Assembly (NCBI GenBank): GCA_964609155.1
Contig: CAZSRF010000003.1
Location: 38,387 to 102,386, forward strand
Direction of reading: 5' to 3'
Source of the DNA: JAGOUU01 sp964609155
GTDB taxonomy: Bacteria > Pseudomonadota > Gammaproteobacteria > JAGOUU01
DNA: 64,000 nt
Part shown: one piece after another, positions 8,848 to 18,092 of the stretch
Layout: every line of letters begins with the position of its first letter
How positions within the stretch are numbered: the stretch's first letter is position 1
Translations under genes and position numbers: made by a program
Notes under the pieces: generated by a model
Told to the model about the DNA's origin: nothing
Database searches by the model: none
Seen by the model: the letters and a program-made list of their open reading frames with translations, nothing else

Positions 8848-10598
8848 TGCAGCAATCATTTATTTTTTACTTTATTAAAATTATACTTGCCTCGTTTTTT
8901 TTATTATCGGCAAGTATAATTAATGCTACAGAAACGCCTTTGTTTGAAACAATGCAGAGATACCACCCAGAGGTTGGACGACATGGCGCTGTTGCAACAC
9001 AAGAATCAAATGCTACAAAAGTTGGTATCGATATTTTAAAACATGGTGGCAATGCTATTGATGCTGCTGTTGCTATTGGTTATGCACTTGCTGTTACTTT
9101 ACCCCAAGCTGGTAATCTTGGCGGTGGAGGTATCATGACTATATGGAATAATAAAGAAAAAAAAGCTTATATTATTAACTATCGCGAAAAGGCCCCTAGT
9201 AATATTAATATTAACCATATACAAGCACTGTATAAAACTAAAAAAAATGATTTTATCTATAGCCATCAAGCCGCTGGTGTACCTGGAACAGTAGCTGGTC
9301 TTAACTTAGCAGCTACAACATTTGGCACTAAAAAAATCTCTGAGCTAATTCAACCTGCTATTGACCTTGCCAATAATGGCTTTGAAATTAAAATAGGATA
9401 CATCAATAGCTTAAAATTTTCTGAATCTAGATTAAAATCCGATCCAGAAGTATCTAAAATTTTTTTTGCTGATAAAAATATTTACAATTTAAACTATAAA
9501 ATTAAACAAAAAGATCTGGCTCATACTCTTATGTTAATCAGTGAGTATGGTAATAAAGGGTTTTATGAGGGAGAAACTGCAGATCGCATAGTAAAGGCCA
9601 TGGGTCATAATGCTGGATACATGACGCATCAAGATTTACAAAATTATCAAGCACAATTTATAAAGCCAATAGAGATATCTTATAACAATAATACAATCTA
9701 CGCTCCTCCGCCTCCTAGTGCCGGAGGAATCTTACTCGCACAACAATTAAATATTATTAAAATTCTTGCCACATCAACACAACAACATAAAACTGATTGT
9801 TTTAAAGAAAATAACTCTGCTCTATATTTTCATTGCCTTGCTGAAATTATGAATATTACTTATAAAGATAGAAATCAGTACTTAGGCGATCCTAATTTTA
9901 TTTCTGTAGATTTAAAAAAACTCACTTCACAAGATTATATTAATACATTGGTCAAACAAATAAACACTTCAGTACACACTAAGCATATTAATAATACTTA
10001 TATAAAAGAAGGAACCAACACTACACATTTTGTTGTTATTGATAAAGACTTAAATGTCGTAAGTAATACCTATACGTTAAATACAAGCTTTGGTAATCAC
10101 AAAATTATTCCAGGAACTGGGTTTTTTATGAATAATGAATTAGATGATTTTACTATTTTAACTGATAATCCCAATGTATACGGCCTAACCCAGGGTGATA
10201 ATAATCTCATAGCTCCTAAAAAACAGCCTTTAAGTTCGATGACCCCTATTATAGTGATCGATAATAAGAACATACCCCTACTTGCTACAGGCACACCAGG
10301 TGGTAGTAGAATTCCTACTACTATCCTACAAGTTCTTTTAAATACTATAAATTATAACCAAGATATAGCAACAGCAATAAGCTCCCCCAGGATTCATAGT
10401 CAATTTTCACCAGATGTTTTGTATTATGAAGATGGTATAAGCAAGGATACATTAGATAAATTAGTCACAATGGGTCATCAAATAGAAAAAATCCCCGCTA
10501 TGGGTTCGGTACAAACTGTTTATTACGATAAAAATACACATTATTTTTATAGTGCATCTGACTCCAGAAGGGCTGGTGCGCTAGCGAAGGCTTATTGA
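8847..10598 (+). CDS. ggt: Gamma-glutamyltranspeptidase precursor
   Basis: 583 residues, the usual length. Periplasmic enzyme that cleaves the gamma-glutamyl bond of glutathione and self-processes into two chains. A signal peptide covers about residues 1-27 (ending IINA). The large-subunit motif GNLGGGGIM and the autocatalytic Thr (T393 in TTHFVV) are intact, followed by SSMTP and GTPGGSRI in the small subunit. It overlaps ahr by one base. Together with gshA in this window it suggests active glutathione metabolism; GGT-based cysteine supply from host glutathione is known in Francisella. Confidence 0.95.
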   Translation: MQQSFIFYFIKIILASFFLLSASIINATETPLFETMQRYHPEVGRHGAVATQESNATKVGIDILKHGGNAIDAAVAIGYALAVTLPQAGNLGGGGIMTIWNNKEKKAYIINYREKAPSNININHIQALYKTKKNDFIYSHQAAGVPGTVAGLNLAATTFGTKKISELIQPAIDLANNGFEIKIGYINSLKFSESRLKSDPEVSKIFFADKNIYNLNYKIKQKDLAHTLMLISEYGNKGFYEGETADRIVKAMGHNAGYMTHQDLQNYQAQFIKPIEISYNNNTIYAPPPPSAGGILLAQQLNIIKILATSTQQHKTDCFKENNSALYFHCLAEIMNITYKDRNQYLGDPNFISVDLKKLTSQDYINTLVKQINTSVHTKHINNTYIKEGTNTTHFVVIDKDLNVVSNTYTLNTSFGNHKIIPGTGFFMNNELDDFTILTDNPNVYGLTQGDNNLIAPKKQPLSSMTPIIVIDNKNIPLLATGTPGGSRIPTTILQVLLNTINYNQDIATAISSPRIHSQFSPDVLYYEDGISKDTLDKLVTMGHQIEKIPAMGSVQTVYYDKNTHYFYSASDSRRAGALAKAY

Positions 10599-10786
10599 TA
10601 GTTTACTAGCAGTAATCATGTTATTTGCCAAAAATCAAGAAGATACCCTTCTGTACAATGTCAATTAGCTTAAAATTCTAAATTTCAAATTTCATTACAT
10701 AACTCCTTGTTTTATTTATGCTGCGTCCTAGCCTATCTCAACATTATGCTATACTGGGGATATAGTTAGTTGAATAGGGGTAACTC

Positions 10787-11680
10787 ATGGCTAAAGAACT
10801 TTTTCATGACATTATTTCTCGTACAAGTGAAAAAGACAAAAAACTCCTTATTGATTTTCTAAGTAATCTGAATAGCGTATTAAAGACTGGGAGAGTTGCT
10901 TCCAAAGAGGAGGTTACTAAACTCAAAGCTCTAAAAGATACGACTGAGAGCCTAAGAGAGGCCAAAGAAACTCCAGAAATTGATAAATTATACTCTAGCA
11001 TGTTTAGTAGTTATCTTGAGTCTGTTATGAAAGACTTTGAAAAATATCAAGCTAAATTGAGCCTATCAACATCACGGGCTGATACAATATCCACAACACT
11101 AGCATCTACTCTTCCCCCAATTAAACCAAGAGGAGAAGACCCCTCATCAGGGACAGTCCCTAAACAACCGCGAAGACGCAGGGCCTTATCAGATAGCATC
11201 CTTGGCTCAGGGCCAGCAGGGGAAACACCCAAAATTGATCCTACACTTTTAGCTATTCGCGATCCTGAACGTACTCCTGAAATTAAATCTGGAGTACCTA
11301 ATGAGGGGCGTCTGCCACCTCTATACAGCAGGCACCGTCGATCACCCCCCCGAGATGATAGCGATATTGAAGCTAGACTTGACTCTCTTTTGAAATTAAC
11401 TGATAGAAGGTTAATGGAACTCCTGGAAGTACGACGTCCTGATGCTGAAGAAACGGAACCTAATCCTGTCGAGCAACAACGACGCAGACCTCGTCAAGTC
11501 AGGTCTATTGATGAAGATGTACCTACGCCGCCATCATCAAAAACGGGTGCTGGTCAGCGACTTTCAGAAGCATTAGCGTTTAGCGCCCAAAGTGAAACAG
11601 CATCCGCCCCAGGAACACCTCCACCTAGCACACCGCCTGATACACCACCTAGTACACCAAGTCGGCGTTCCCCTCGCTAA
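10787..11680 (+). CDS. Unknown disordered Pro/Arg-rich protein, effector-like
   Basis: 297 residues with no family I recognise. Residues 1-95 are charged and probably helical. The remainder is low-complexity: arginine clusters (PRRRR near 128, RRRPRQVR near 235), proline-rich and SP/TP motifs, ending in a PPPSTPPDTPPSTP run. A short helical segment (DIEARLDSLLKLTDRRLMELL) lies near residues 192-212. There is no signal peptide or membrane segment. The start is supported by AGGGG about 6 nt upstream. Codons look richer in G and C than in neighbouring genes. This composition is common in secreted effectors, but that role is inference only. Confidence 0.6.
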   Translation: MAKELFHDIISRTSEKDKKLLIDFLSNLNSVLKTGRVASKEEVTKLKALKDTTESLREAKETPEIDKLYSSMFSSYLESVMKDFEKYQAKLSLSTSRADTISTTLASTLPPIKPRGEDPSSGTVPKQPRRRRALSDSILGSGPAGETPKIDPTLLAIRDPERTPEIKSGVPNEGRLPPLYSRHRRSPPRDDSDIEARLDSLLKLTDRRLMELLEVRRPDAEETEPNPVEQQRRRPRQVRSIDEDVPTPPSSKTGAGQRLSEALAFSAQSETASAPGTPPPSTPPDTPPSTPSRRSPR

Positions 11681-11967
11681 CCAAGGCTCGACAATCTTTT
11701 AAGTTCACTTCTGCGTGCTGGAAGTAGATTACATACTAAAAATACATATAACCGCAGTATAGCGCCAACACCTACCATAGTTGCCAGTAATATCACATCA
11801 TTTAAATTAGGAAAATAATCTTTAGGTTGCAGTTTAGAACAGTGTAAAAAATTACCAGTACAATGAGGACGAGCATAATAGCATAAGAACAAACCAACTC
11901 CTGCTCCCGTGATAGCACCTTTTTTTACAGCTACAGCAACTTGGTCTTTACCTATTAACTTTTTCAT
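11677..11967 (-). CDS. Small two-helix membrane protein, unknown
   Basis: 96 residues with two hydrophobic segments (about 18-31 and 58-82) separated by a Cys-containing loop (CTGNFLHC). No known family. Its ATG follows the yqaA stop almost directly (TAGGATG), so it is likely translationally coupled to yqaA at the end of the pyrG-eno-ftsB-surE-yqaA run. The 3' end overlaps the convergent Pro/Arg-rich gene by 4 bp. Confidence 0.6.
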   Translation of the reverse strand: MKKLIGKDQVAVAVKKGAITGAGVGLFLCYYARPHCTGNFLHCSKLQPKDYFPNLNDVILLATMVGVGAILRLYVFLVCNLLPARRSELKRLSSLG

Positions 11968-11968
11968 C

Positions 11969-12550
11969 CTAAAAGCTTATCTTATAAAAAACATATAATA
12001 TAACAATTAATACTAATGAGACCCAACCAATAACATCTATCCAGCGTTGAATCCAATTTGATAAATACTTATTGCCATACTTAAACAATGTACAAACCAA
12101 GAAGAAGCGCATTCCACGCCCTACTAGAGAGCCTAGAATAAATAGCGGTACATTCATCTGCATTGTCCCTGCCGCAATAGTAAATACCTTATAGGGAATG
12201 GGTGTAAATGCTGCGACAATAATACATCCTACTCCCCAAAGCTCAAACCATTGCAATGCTTGTAAATAAAGATCCATTTTATCGGCATACTCTAAGATAG
12301 GCAGTACGATTAGGTGATAAGCCCAAATACCTAACATATAACCAAACAGCCCTCCAAGAACAGAACAAAAAGTTGTTAGCATTGCATAACGCCATGCATT
12401 TTGTGGTTTAGCCATACTCATTGGAGCCAGCATTACATCAGGTGGGATAGGAAAAAAGAAAGATTCAGCAAAGCTAAGTCCCATTAGAAATCTAACTGCT
12501 AGCGGATGCTCTGCCCATATTAATGTTTTATTATATAATTTTTTAAACAT
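11969..12550 (-). CDS. yqaA: YqaA/DedA-like (VTT-domain) membrane protein
   Basis: 193 residues from MFKKLYNK. An upstream in-frame start at 12589 would overlap surE by 34 bp, so the ATG at 12550 (5 bp after surE) is preferred. ESFFFPIPPDVMLAPM, a conserved GY block and FTPIPYKVFTIAAG are hallmarks of the SNARE-associated/VTT family related to DedA lipid flippases. Several membrane segments are present. Adjacency to surE is common in gammaproteobacteria, though pcm, nlpD and rpoS, often also nearby, are absent here. Confidence 0.82.
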   Translation of the reverse strand: MFKKLYNKTLIWAEHPLAVRFLMGLSFAESFFFPIPPDVMLAPMSMAKPQNAWRYAMLTTFCSVLGGLFGYMLGIWAYHLIVLPILEYADKMDLYLQALQWFELWGVGCIIVAAFTPIPYKVFTIAAGTMQMNVPLFILGSLVGRGMRFFLVCTLFKYGNKYLSNWIQRWIDVIGWVSLVLIVILYVFYKISF

Positions 12551-12555
12551 TGAGA

Positions 12556-13344
12556 TTACGCCAAAGTTGTAAGATATGTACCCACCCATTGCGTTAATTC
12601 AGCAAGCTTATCATGCGCAGTCATATCAACTTTTAATGGTGTTATAGAAACTTTTCGTTGTTTTATTGCCGCAAAATCAGTTCCAGGTCCTGCGTCAGAT
12701 TCTTGGCCTGCAGGTCCTATCCAGTATATATCATTACCACGGGGATCTCTGGCAAACACTGCAGGCTCTGCTGGGTGGCGCGAGCCACAGCGAGTAACAG
12801 CAAAACCAGTCAATTCATTATAGTCTACCGCAGGTACGTTAACATTTAATATTGTATCTTTTGGCATACCATGTTCTTTAATTAATAATACTAATTCTCT
12901 TACTACTTTTGCTGCAGTTGCATAATGTTCTTTTTTGACGGTATTATCTGCACTATTTTCACAATTTGCAAGTGAAACCGCCATTGCAGGATATCCTAGG
13001 AATCTACCTTCCATTGCCGCAGCGACAGTACCAGAATAAAGTACATCATCACCAAGATTTGCACCAGAATTAATTCCAGATATCACCATATCTGGAAGTT
13101 CTTTAAGCCAACCAGTCACTGCCAAATGCACACAATCCGTAGGTGTACCATTCACTGAAACCATATCGTCTTGTATTTGTTGTATTTTTAAAGGAACATC
13201 TAAAGATAAGGAATTACTAGCACCTGATCGGTTGCGATCTGGGGCGACCACGGTGGTTTGAAAAACTTCTGACAAATTTTTATTTAACTCTTGGATACCA
13301 TCTGCATAAACACCATCATCATTACTAATTAAAATCTTTAGCAT
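12556..13344 (-). CDS. surE: 5'/3'-nucleotidase SurE
   Basis: Broad nucleoside monophosphatase and exopolyphosphatase involved in stress survival. About 262 residues from MLKILISNDDG; the longer frame to 13392 would run into ftsB and lacks homology. Metal ligands are in SNDDG, with the family motifs PDRNRSGASNSLSL, GTPTDCVHLA and SGINSGANLGDD. It lies 13 bp after ftsB and directly before yqaA in an operon-like minus-strand run. Confidence 0.93.
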   Translation of the reverse strand: MLKILISNDDGVYADGIQELNKNLSEVFQTTVVAPDRNRSGASNSLSLDVPLKIQQIQDDMVSVNGTPTDCVHLAVTGWLKELPDMVISGINSGANLGDDVLYSGTVAAAMEGRFLGYPAMAVSLANCENSADNTVKKEHYATAAKVVRELVLLIKEHGMPKDTILNVNVPAVDYNELTGFAVTRCGSRHPAEPAVFARDPRGNDIYWIGPAGQESDAGPGTDFAAIKQRKVSITPLKVDMTAHDKLAELTQWVGTYLTTLA

Positions 13345-13357
13345 TATATAAATCTTA

Positions 13358-13651
13358 TTATTGATTAGTTTGTATTTGATAAAAAACTTCACCTTCTTTT
13401 ATCATCCCTAGATCATTTCTAGCCCTTTCTTCAATTGCTATATAATCTTTTTTTAAGCTATCAACTTCAGCATATAAAGACAAATTTATTGTCGACTTTT
13501 CCTTATTAGCTGCTCGTTGTTTTATTAACTCCTCTTGTAAAGATAAATAGGTAACAATACTTTCATCACTATAAAATAATTTAAAAATACCAAATAAAAG
13601 AAAATATAAAAGTATTACCCAGGTTATTTTATAAAAGAGTTGATTTACCAT
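13358..13651 (-). CDS. ftsB: Cell division protein FtsB
   Basis: 97 residues. Single N-terminal membrane helix (about 8-27) followed by a periplasmic coiled coil and a conserved tail with ARNDLGMIKEGEVFY, typical of FtsB/DivIC. It forms a divisome complex with FtsL and FtsQ. Its start overlaps the end of eno by 7 bp; eno-ftsB adjacency is standard in gammaproteobacteria. Confidence 0.9.
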   Translation of the reverse strand: MVNQLFYKITWVILLYFLLFGIFKLFYSDESIVTYLSLQEELIKQRAANKEKSTINLSLYAEVDSLKKDYIAIEERARNDLGMIKEGEVFYQIQTNQ

Positions 13652-14952
13652 ACTTGCAGTATGCCCAATTTTCCAGCATATCTAGCTTTTGCACCTGCCC
13701 TCTGCTCGATACGTAATAGCTGATTATATTTAGCTATTCTATCAGAGCGACACAAAGATCCAGTTTTAATTTGACCACAATTTGTAGCCACAGCAAGATC
13801 AGCAATAGTAGTATCCTCTGTTTCACCCGAGCGATGAGATAAAATAACACCATAGTGATGGCGTTGTGCTAGAGTAATAGCGGCAAGGGTTTCAGTTAAG
13901 GTACCAATTTGATTTGGCTTTATCAAAATAGCATTGGCTGCCTTAGATTGAATGCCTTTTTGTAGTAATTTTGTATTGGTAACAAACAAATCATCACCAA
14001 CTAATTGAATTTTTTTTCCTAATTGACGAGTCATTAATTGCCATCCTTCCCAATCATCTTCAGCCATGCCATCTTCAATGCTAATAATAGGATATGTCTC
14101 TACTAGTTTAGACAAGTAATCTATAAATTGTGCACTATCTAACTTTTTATTTTCTGATTGAAGATAATAATGATTGTCTGCTCTTAATTCTGTGCTAGCA
14201 ACATCTAAAGCTAGCGCTATATCACTATTGAGTTTAAACCCTGTTTTTTCAATGGCTATGCAAATCAGTTCAAGAGCCTCTTCATTGCTATTTAAATTTG
14301 GCGCAAAACCTCCTTCATCACCTACAGAGGTAATTAAACTTTTTGATTTAAGCAATGATTTCAAACAATGAAAAACTTCTGCACCAAAGCGCAAACTTTC
14401 TGAGAAACTTGTGGCACCGACAGGAACCAACATAAATTCTTGGATATCAATATTATTGTCGGCATGAGCACCACCATTGATAACATTCATCATTGGGGTC
14501 GGTAAAATATAGTTATTGGTGGGATTCAAATACTCATATAATTCTAAATGATAGCTCTTGGCTATTGCTTTTGCTAGCGCTAATGATACAGCTAAAATAG
14601 CATTAGCCCCTAGTGAAGATTTATTTGATGTACCATCCAAACTAAGCATCTGTTGATCAATAAAGTTTTGCTGTGTTCTTGAGTCTTCAGGGCTATCTCC
14701 AGTACTTTGACCAACAACAGCGTTCGCAATATTAAAATTAATATTATTGACAGCCTGAGTAACTCCCTTACCATTGTATCGAGAAGGATTATTATCCCGC
14801 AGTTCAACAGCCTCAAAACTTCCTGTAGATGCTCCGGAAGGTACCATAGCAATAGCCCGAATATTATTATCTAATTCCAGCTCAGCTTCTACAGTTGGAT
14901 TACCTCTGGAATCTAAAACTTCACGTCCTATTATTTTAGTAATTACAGCCAT
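13645..14952 (-). CDS. eno: Enolase
   Basis: Glycolytic phosphopyruvate hydratase, 435 residues from MAVITKIIGREVLDSRGNP. A TTG six codons earlier (14970) is in frame, but GGGAAGG lies between it and the ATG at 14952, which fixes the start. Visible features are GASTGSFEA, the metal and catalytic residues in VGDEGGFAPN, SIEDGMAEDDW and VGDDLFVTN, and the catalytic lysine in ILIKPNQIGT. It follows pyrG by 38 bp and overlaps ftsB. Confidence 0.96.
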   Translation of the reverse strand: MAVITKIIGREVLDSRGNPTVEAELELDNNIRAIAMVPSGASTGSFEAVELRDNNPSRYNGKGVTQAVNNINFNIANAVVGQSTGDSPEDSRTQQNFIDQQMLSLDGTSNKSSLGANAILAVSLALAKAIAKSYHLELYEYLNPTNNYILPTPMMNVINGGAHADNNIDIQEFMLVPVGATSFSESLRFGAEVFHCLKSLLKSKSLITSVGDEGGFAPNLNSNEEALELICIAIEKTGFKLNSDIALALDVASTELRADNHYYLQSENKKLDSAQFIDYLSKLVETYPIISIEDGMAEDDWEGWQLMTRQLGKKIQLVGDDLFVTNTKLLQKGIQSKAANAILIKPNQIGTLTETLAAITLAQRHHYGVILSHRSGETEDTTIADLAVATNCGQIKTGSLCRSDRIAKYNQLLRIEQRAGAKARYAGKLGILQVW

Positions 14953-14990
14953 TATATTTAACCTTCCCAATTAATAAGCAATTCTAGGTA

Positions 14991-16679
14991 TTAATTATTT
15001 GTTTCTTGTAGATTTTGACAAATATTGTGACTACTTAATTTATTTTTTTTATACTCCCTTGCAGCTTTAACAAAGCCAATAAATAGCGCATGTCCGTCTC
15101 TTGGGTTTGATGTAAACTCTGGATGAAATTGGCAGCCTAAATACCAAGGATGTTCACTAGTTGGTAATTCTACAATTTCAACTAGTTTTTCACTGGACGA
15201 TACACCAGATACTTTTAATCCTGCATTAGTTAATTCTTTTAAAAGATTATTATTTACTTCGTAACGATGACGATGACGCTCATTAATTTGATTTTTATTA
15301 TATAATTTCTGAGCTAAAGAACCCGGCACAAGTTCACAAACCTGAGCCCCTAAGCGCATTGTACCGCCAAGATCAGAATTAACTGTTCTTTCCTGCTTCT
15401 GTCCGTCTGATTGAGTCCATTCTTTTACTAGTGCAATAATAGGAAAATCTGTATTAGGATCAAATTCAGTGCTATTAGCATTTAATTTTGATAATTTATC
15501 TCTTGCATATTCAATTACTGCTATCTGCATACCCAAACAGATACCAAAATAAGGTACTTTATTTTTTCTTGCATAATTAGCAGTAGCTATTTTCCCTTCA
15601 ACGCCCCGCAAACCAAAACCACCAGGAACTAAAATTGCATCCAAATTATATAACACACTAATTCCATTTTCTTGCACAGATTCTGAATCAATATATTTTA
15701 TAATAACCTTAGTATTAGTGTGAATCCCCGCATGGACTAGTGCCTCAGTAATTGATTTATAAGCATCTAATAATTCAACATATTTACCAATCATCCCTAT
15801 TGTCACTTCGTTTTTACTGGTCGACAAATGCTCTACTACTTCTTGCCATCTACTAAGATCTGCCAGTGGAGCCTTTAAATGAAACTTATCTAAAACAATT
15901 TGATCAAGCTGTTGTTTATGTAATTCTATAGGGATCCTATATATAGTATCAACATCCTGCGCTAAAATTACAGCACTTTCCTGAACATTAGTAAATAAAG
16001 CAATTTTTTGTTTTTCACTAGCTGGTAATAGATTGGATGAACGGCATACGACGATATCAGGTTGGATACCTATAGATCGCAACTCTTTTACTGAATGTTG
16101 TGTGGGTTTAGTTTTAATTTCACCAGCTGTGCTGATGTATGGCACTAAAGTTAAATGCATGTACAAGACATTCTCATGTCCTAATGTTAAACCTAGCTGT
16201 CTTATAGCTTCTAAAAATGGTAAAGATTCTATATCACCTACTGTACCGCCAATTTCTACTATGGCAATATCAAAGCCTCTGGCACCATCAATAATCCTAG
16301 ATTTGATTTCATCTGTAATGTGGGGAATAACTTGTATTGTACCACCCAAATAATCACCACGTCTCTCTTTTCTAATAACGCTGTTATAGACCTGGCCAGT
16401 TGTAAAATTATTTTTACGAGACATCCTTGTGCTAATAAATCTTTCATAATGCCCAAGATCTAAATCAGTTTCTGCTCCATCTTCTGTAACATAAACCTCT
16501 CCATGCTGGAAAGGACTCATTGTACCAGGATCGACATTAATATATGGATCTAACTTTAACAGTGTTACTGTTAGTCCACGAGCCTCTAAAATAGCGCCTA
16601 AAGATGCTGCAGTAATACCCTTACCTAGCGATGAAACTACCCCACCCGTTACAAATATATATTTAGTTACTTTGGTCAT
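14991..16679 (-). CDS. pyrG: CTP synthase
   Basis: Makes CTP from UTP, ATP and glutamine. 562 residues, slightly longer than E. coli (545), the extra being a polar C-terminal tail. The synthetase domain starts KYIFVTGGVVSSLGKG and contains DPYINVDPGTMSP. The class I amidotransferase domain has the nucleophile in FGICLGMQ and the His/Glu pair in HPEFTSNP. It heads the pyrG-eno-ftsB-surE-yqaA run; kdsA, often found between pyrG and eno, is missing here. Confidence 0.96.
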   Translation of the reverse strand: MTKVTKYIFVTGGVVSSLGKGITAASLGAILEARGLTVTLLKLDPYINVDPGTMSPFQHGEVYVTEDGAETDLDLGHYERFISTRMSRKNNFTTGQVYNSVIRKERRGDYLGGTIQVIPHITDEIKSRIIDGARGFDIAIVEIGGTVGDIESLPFLEAIRQLGLTLGHENVLYMHLTLVPYISTAGEIKTKPTQHSVKELRSIGIQPDIVVCRSSNLLPASEKQKIALFTNVQESAVILAQDVDTIYRIPIELHKQQLDQIVLDKFHLKAPLADLSRWQEVVEHLSTSKNEVTIGMIGKYVELLDAYKSITEALVHAGIHTNTKVIIKYIDSESVQENGISVLYNLDAILVPGGFGLRGVEGKIATANYARKNKVPYFGICLGMQIAVIEYARDKLSKLNANSTEFDPNTDFPIIALVKEWTQSDGQKQERTVNSDLGGTMRLGAQVCELVPGSLAQKLYNKNQINERHRHRYEVNNNLLKELTNAGLKVSGVSSSEKLVEIVELPTSEHPWYLGCQFHPEFTSNPRDGHALFIGFVKAAREYKKNKLSSHNICQNLQETNN

Positions 16680-16850
16680 ACTGACGCCCTGAATTAATAT
16701 TTAGCTTTAACGTGTTATTATATCAGCATGGCTTATTAATATACAAAAAATTGTAGAAGTTATTATTACTGAGCCATCATAATAAACTAGAGTTTTGATA
16801 ATAACGAAAAAATAGTAAATAACTCATGGGTTAGTATGCTAAACCTACAA

Positions 16851-18092
16851 TTAAACAAATTGTCCAGCTGCGTACCCAGATGACCAAGCCCATTGAAAAT
16901 TATACCCTCCCAACCAGCCAGTTACATCTAAACACTCACCTATAAAATACAATCCAGGTACTTTGTTACACTCCATTGTTTTAGAAGAGATCTCATTACA
17001 GTCAATACCGCCTATTGTAACTTCAGCTGTTCTATAGCCTTCTGTACCATTAGGTTTGATTCTCCAATTTGTAAATAATTTTAAAATATTTACTATCTCT
17101 TTTTCATTAAGAGTCTTTACTTTTTGCTCAAGACTAAAATTTAGATTATTATTTTCTAAAAAAGTTAGCACTATTCTTTTTGAAAGATTTAAATATTCTA
17201 AAAGAAAGTTTTTAACTGACAATTCAGCATATTGATATTTTAAACTTGTGATATTCTTTGCTTCATCTAAATTAATAAGCAGATCTGGACAGAGATTGAT
17301 ATCAATAAACTCACCTGGTGACCAATAACTAGATATCTGTAAAACTGCAGGACCACTTAACCCTCTATGGGTAAACAAAAAATCACCATTAAACGTCTTA
17401 ATATTGCTTGTTACTATGGATTGACAAGATACGCCGGATAATTGCGAATAAACATCTAGATCTTCTTTATGCAATGTCAGAGGCACAAGCCCTGCTCTCG
17501 TAGAATAAACACTCAAACCAAATTCTCGTGCAAGATTATAGGCAAAACCAGTTGCACCCATTGTCGGTATAGACAAGCCACCGGTTGCAATAACTAATGA
17601 ATGACTAATATAACTGCCATTTTCACTCATTGGATTATTAATTTTGATAATAAATTTATCTTTCTTATCTACGCTTTTATCTATGCTTAAGATTTCAGAT
17701 TCTAACAATATTTTAACATTATTTTGCTTACACTCTGATAGTAACATATCAACAATATCTTTAGATTTATTATCACAAAACAATTCACCTAAGGATTTTT
17801 CATGGTATTTTATCTTATATTTTTCAACCAAAGCAATAAAATCCCATTGGGTAAATCTACTAAGAGCCGATTTACAAAAATGTTTATTATAAGAAAGATA
17901 TTTATCTGGTGTTATATAATAATTAGTAAAGTTACAACGCCCTCCACCTGACATTAATATCTTTTTTCCAACTTTATTAGCATGGTCCAAAACCAATACG
18001 GAACGATGACGCTTACCTGCTTCTATAGCGCACATCAATCCAGCAGCGCCAGCACCTATGATGATAACATCATAATAACTAGCATGATTCAC
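16851..18092 (-). CDS. HI0933/YhiN-family FAD-dependent oxidoreductase
   Basis: About 413 residues. N-terminal FAD motif DVIIIGAGAAGLMCAIEAG, then GKKILMSGGGRCNFTN, the YhiN/HI0933 signature, and a C-terminal LYFIGECLDVTGWLGGYNFQ block. The frame opens with TTG at 18098, but GGAGGG sits about 6 nt before the GTG at 18092, so GTG is the likelier start. The family is a flavoprotein of uncertain role. It overlaps the end of tilS by 14 bp, in an accA-tilS-yhiN run. Confidence 0.85.
   Translation of the reverse strand: MNHASYYDVIIIGAGAAGLMCAIEAGKRHRSVLVLDHANKVGKKILMSGGGRCNFTNYYITPDKYLSYNKHFCKSALSRFTQWDFIALVEKYKIKYHEKSLGELFCDNKSKDIVDMLLSECKQNNVKILLESEILSIDKSVDKKDKFIIKINNPMSENGSYISHSLVIATGGLSIPTMGATGFAYNLAREFGLSVYSTRAGLVPLTLHKEDLDVYSQLSGVSCQSIVTSNIKTFNGDFLFTHRGLSGPAVLQISSYWSPGEFIDINLCPDLLINLDEAKNITSLKYQYAELSVKNFLLEYLNLSKRIVLTFLENNNLNFSLEQKVKTLNEKEIVNILKLFTNWRIKPNGTEGYRTAEVTIGGIDCNEISSKTMECNKVPGLYFIGECLDVTGWLGGYNFQWAWSSGYAAGQFV

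Noticed and set aside
16033..16353. 106-codon plus-strand frame opposite pyrG
   Set aside because: It lies wholly antisense to an intact, well-conserved CTP synthase and has no ribosome site or family likeness.
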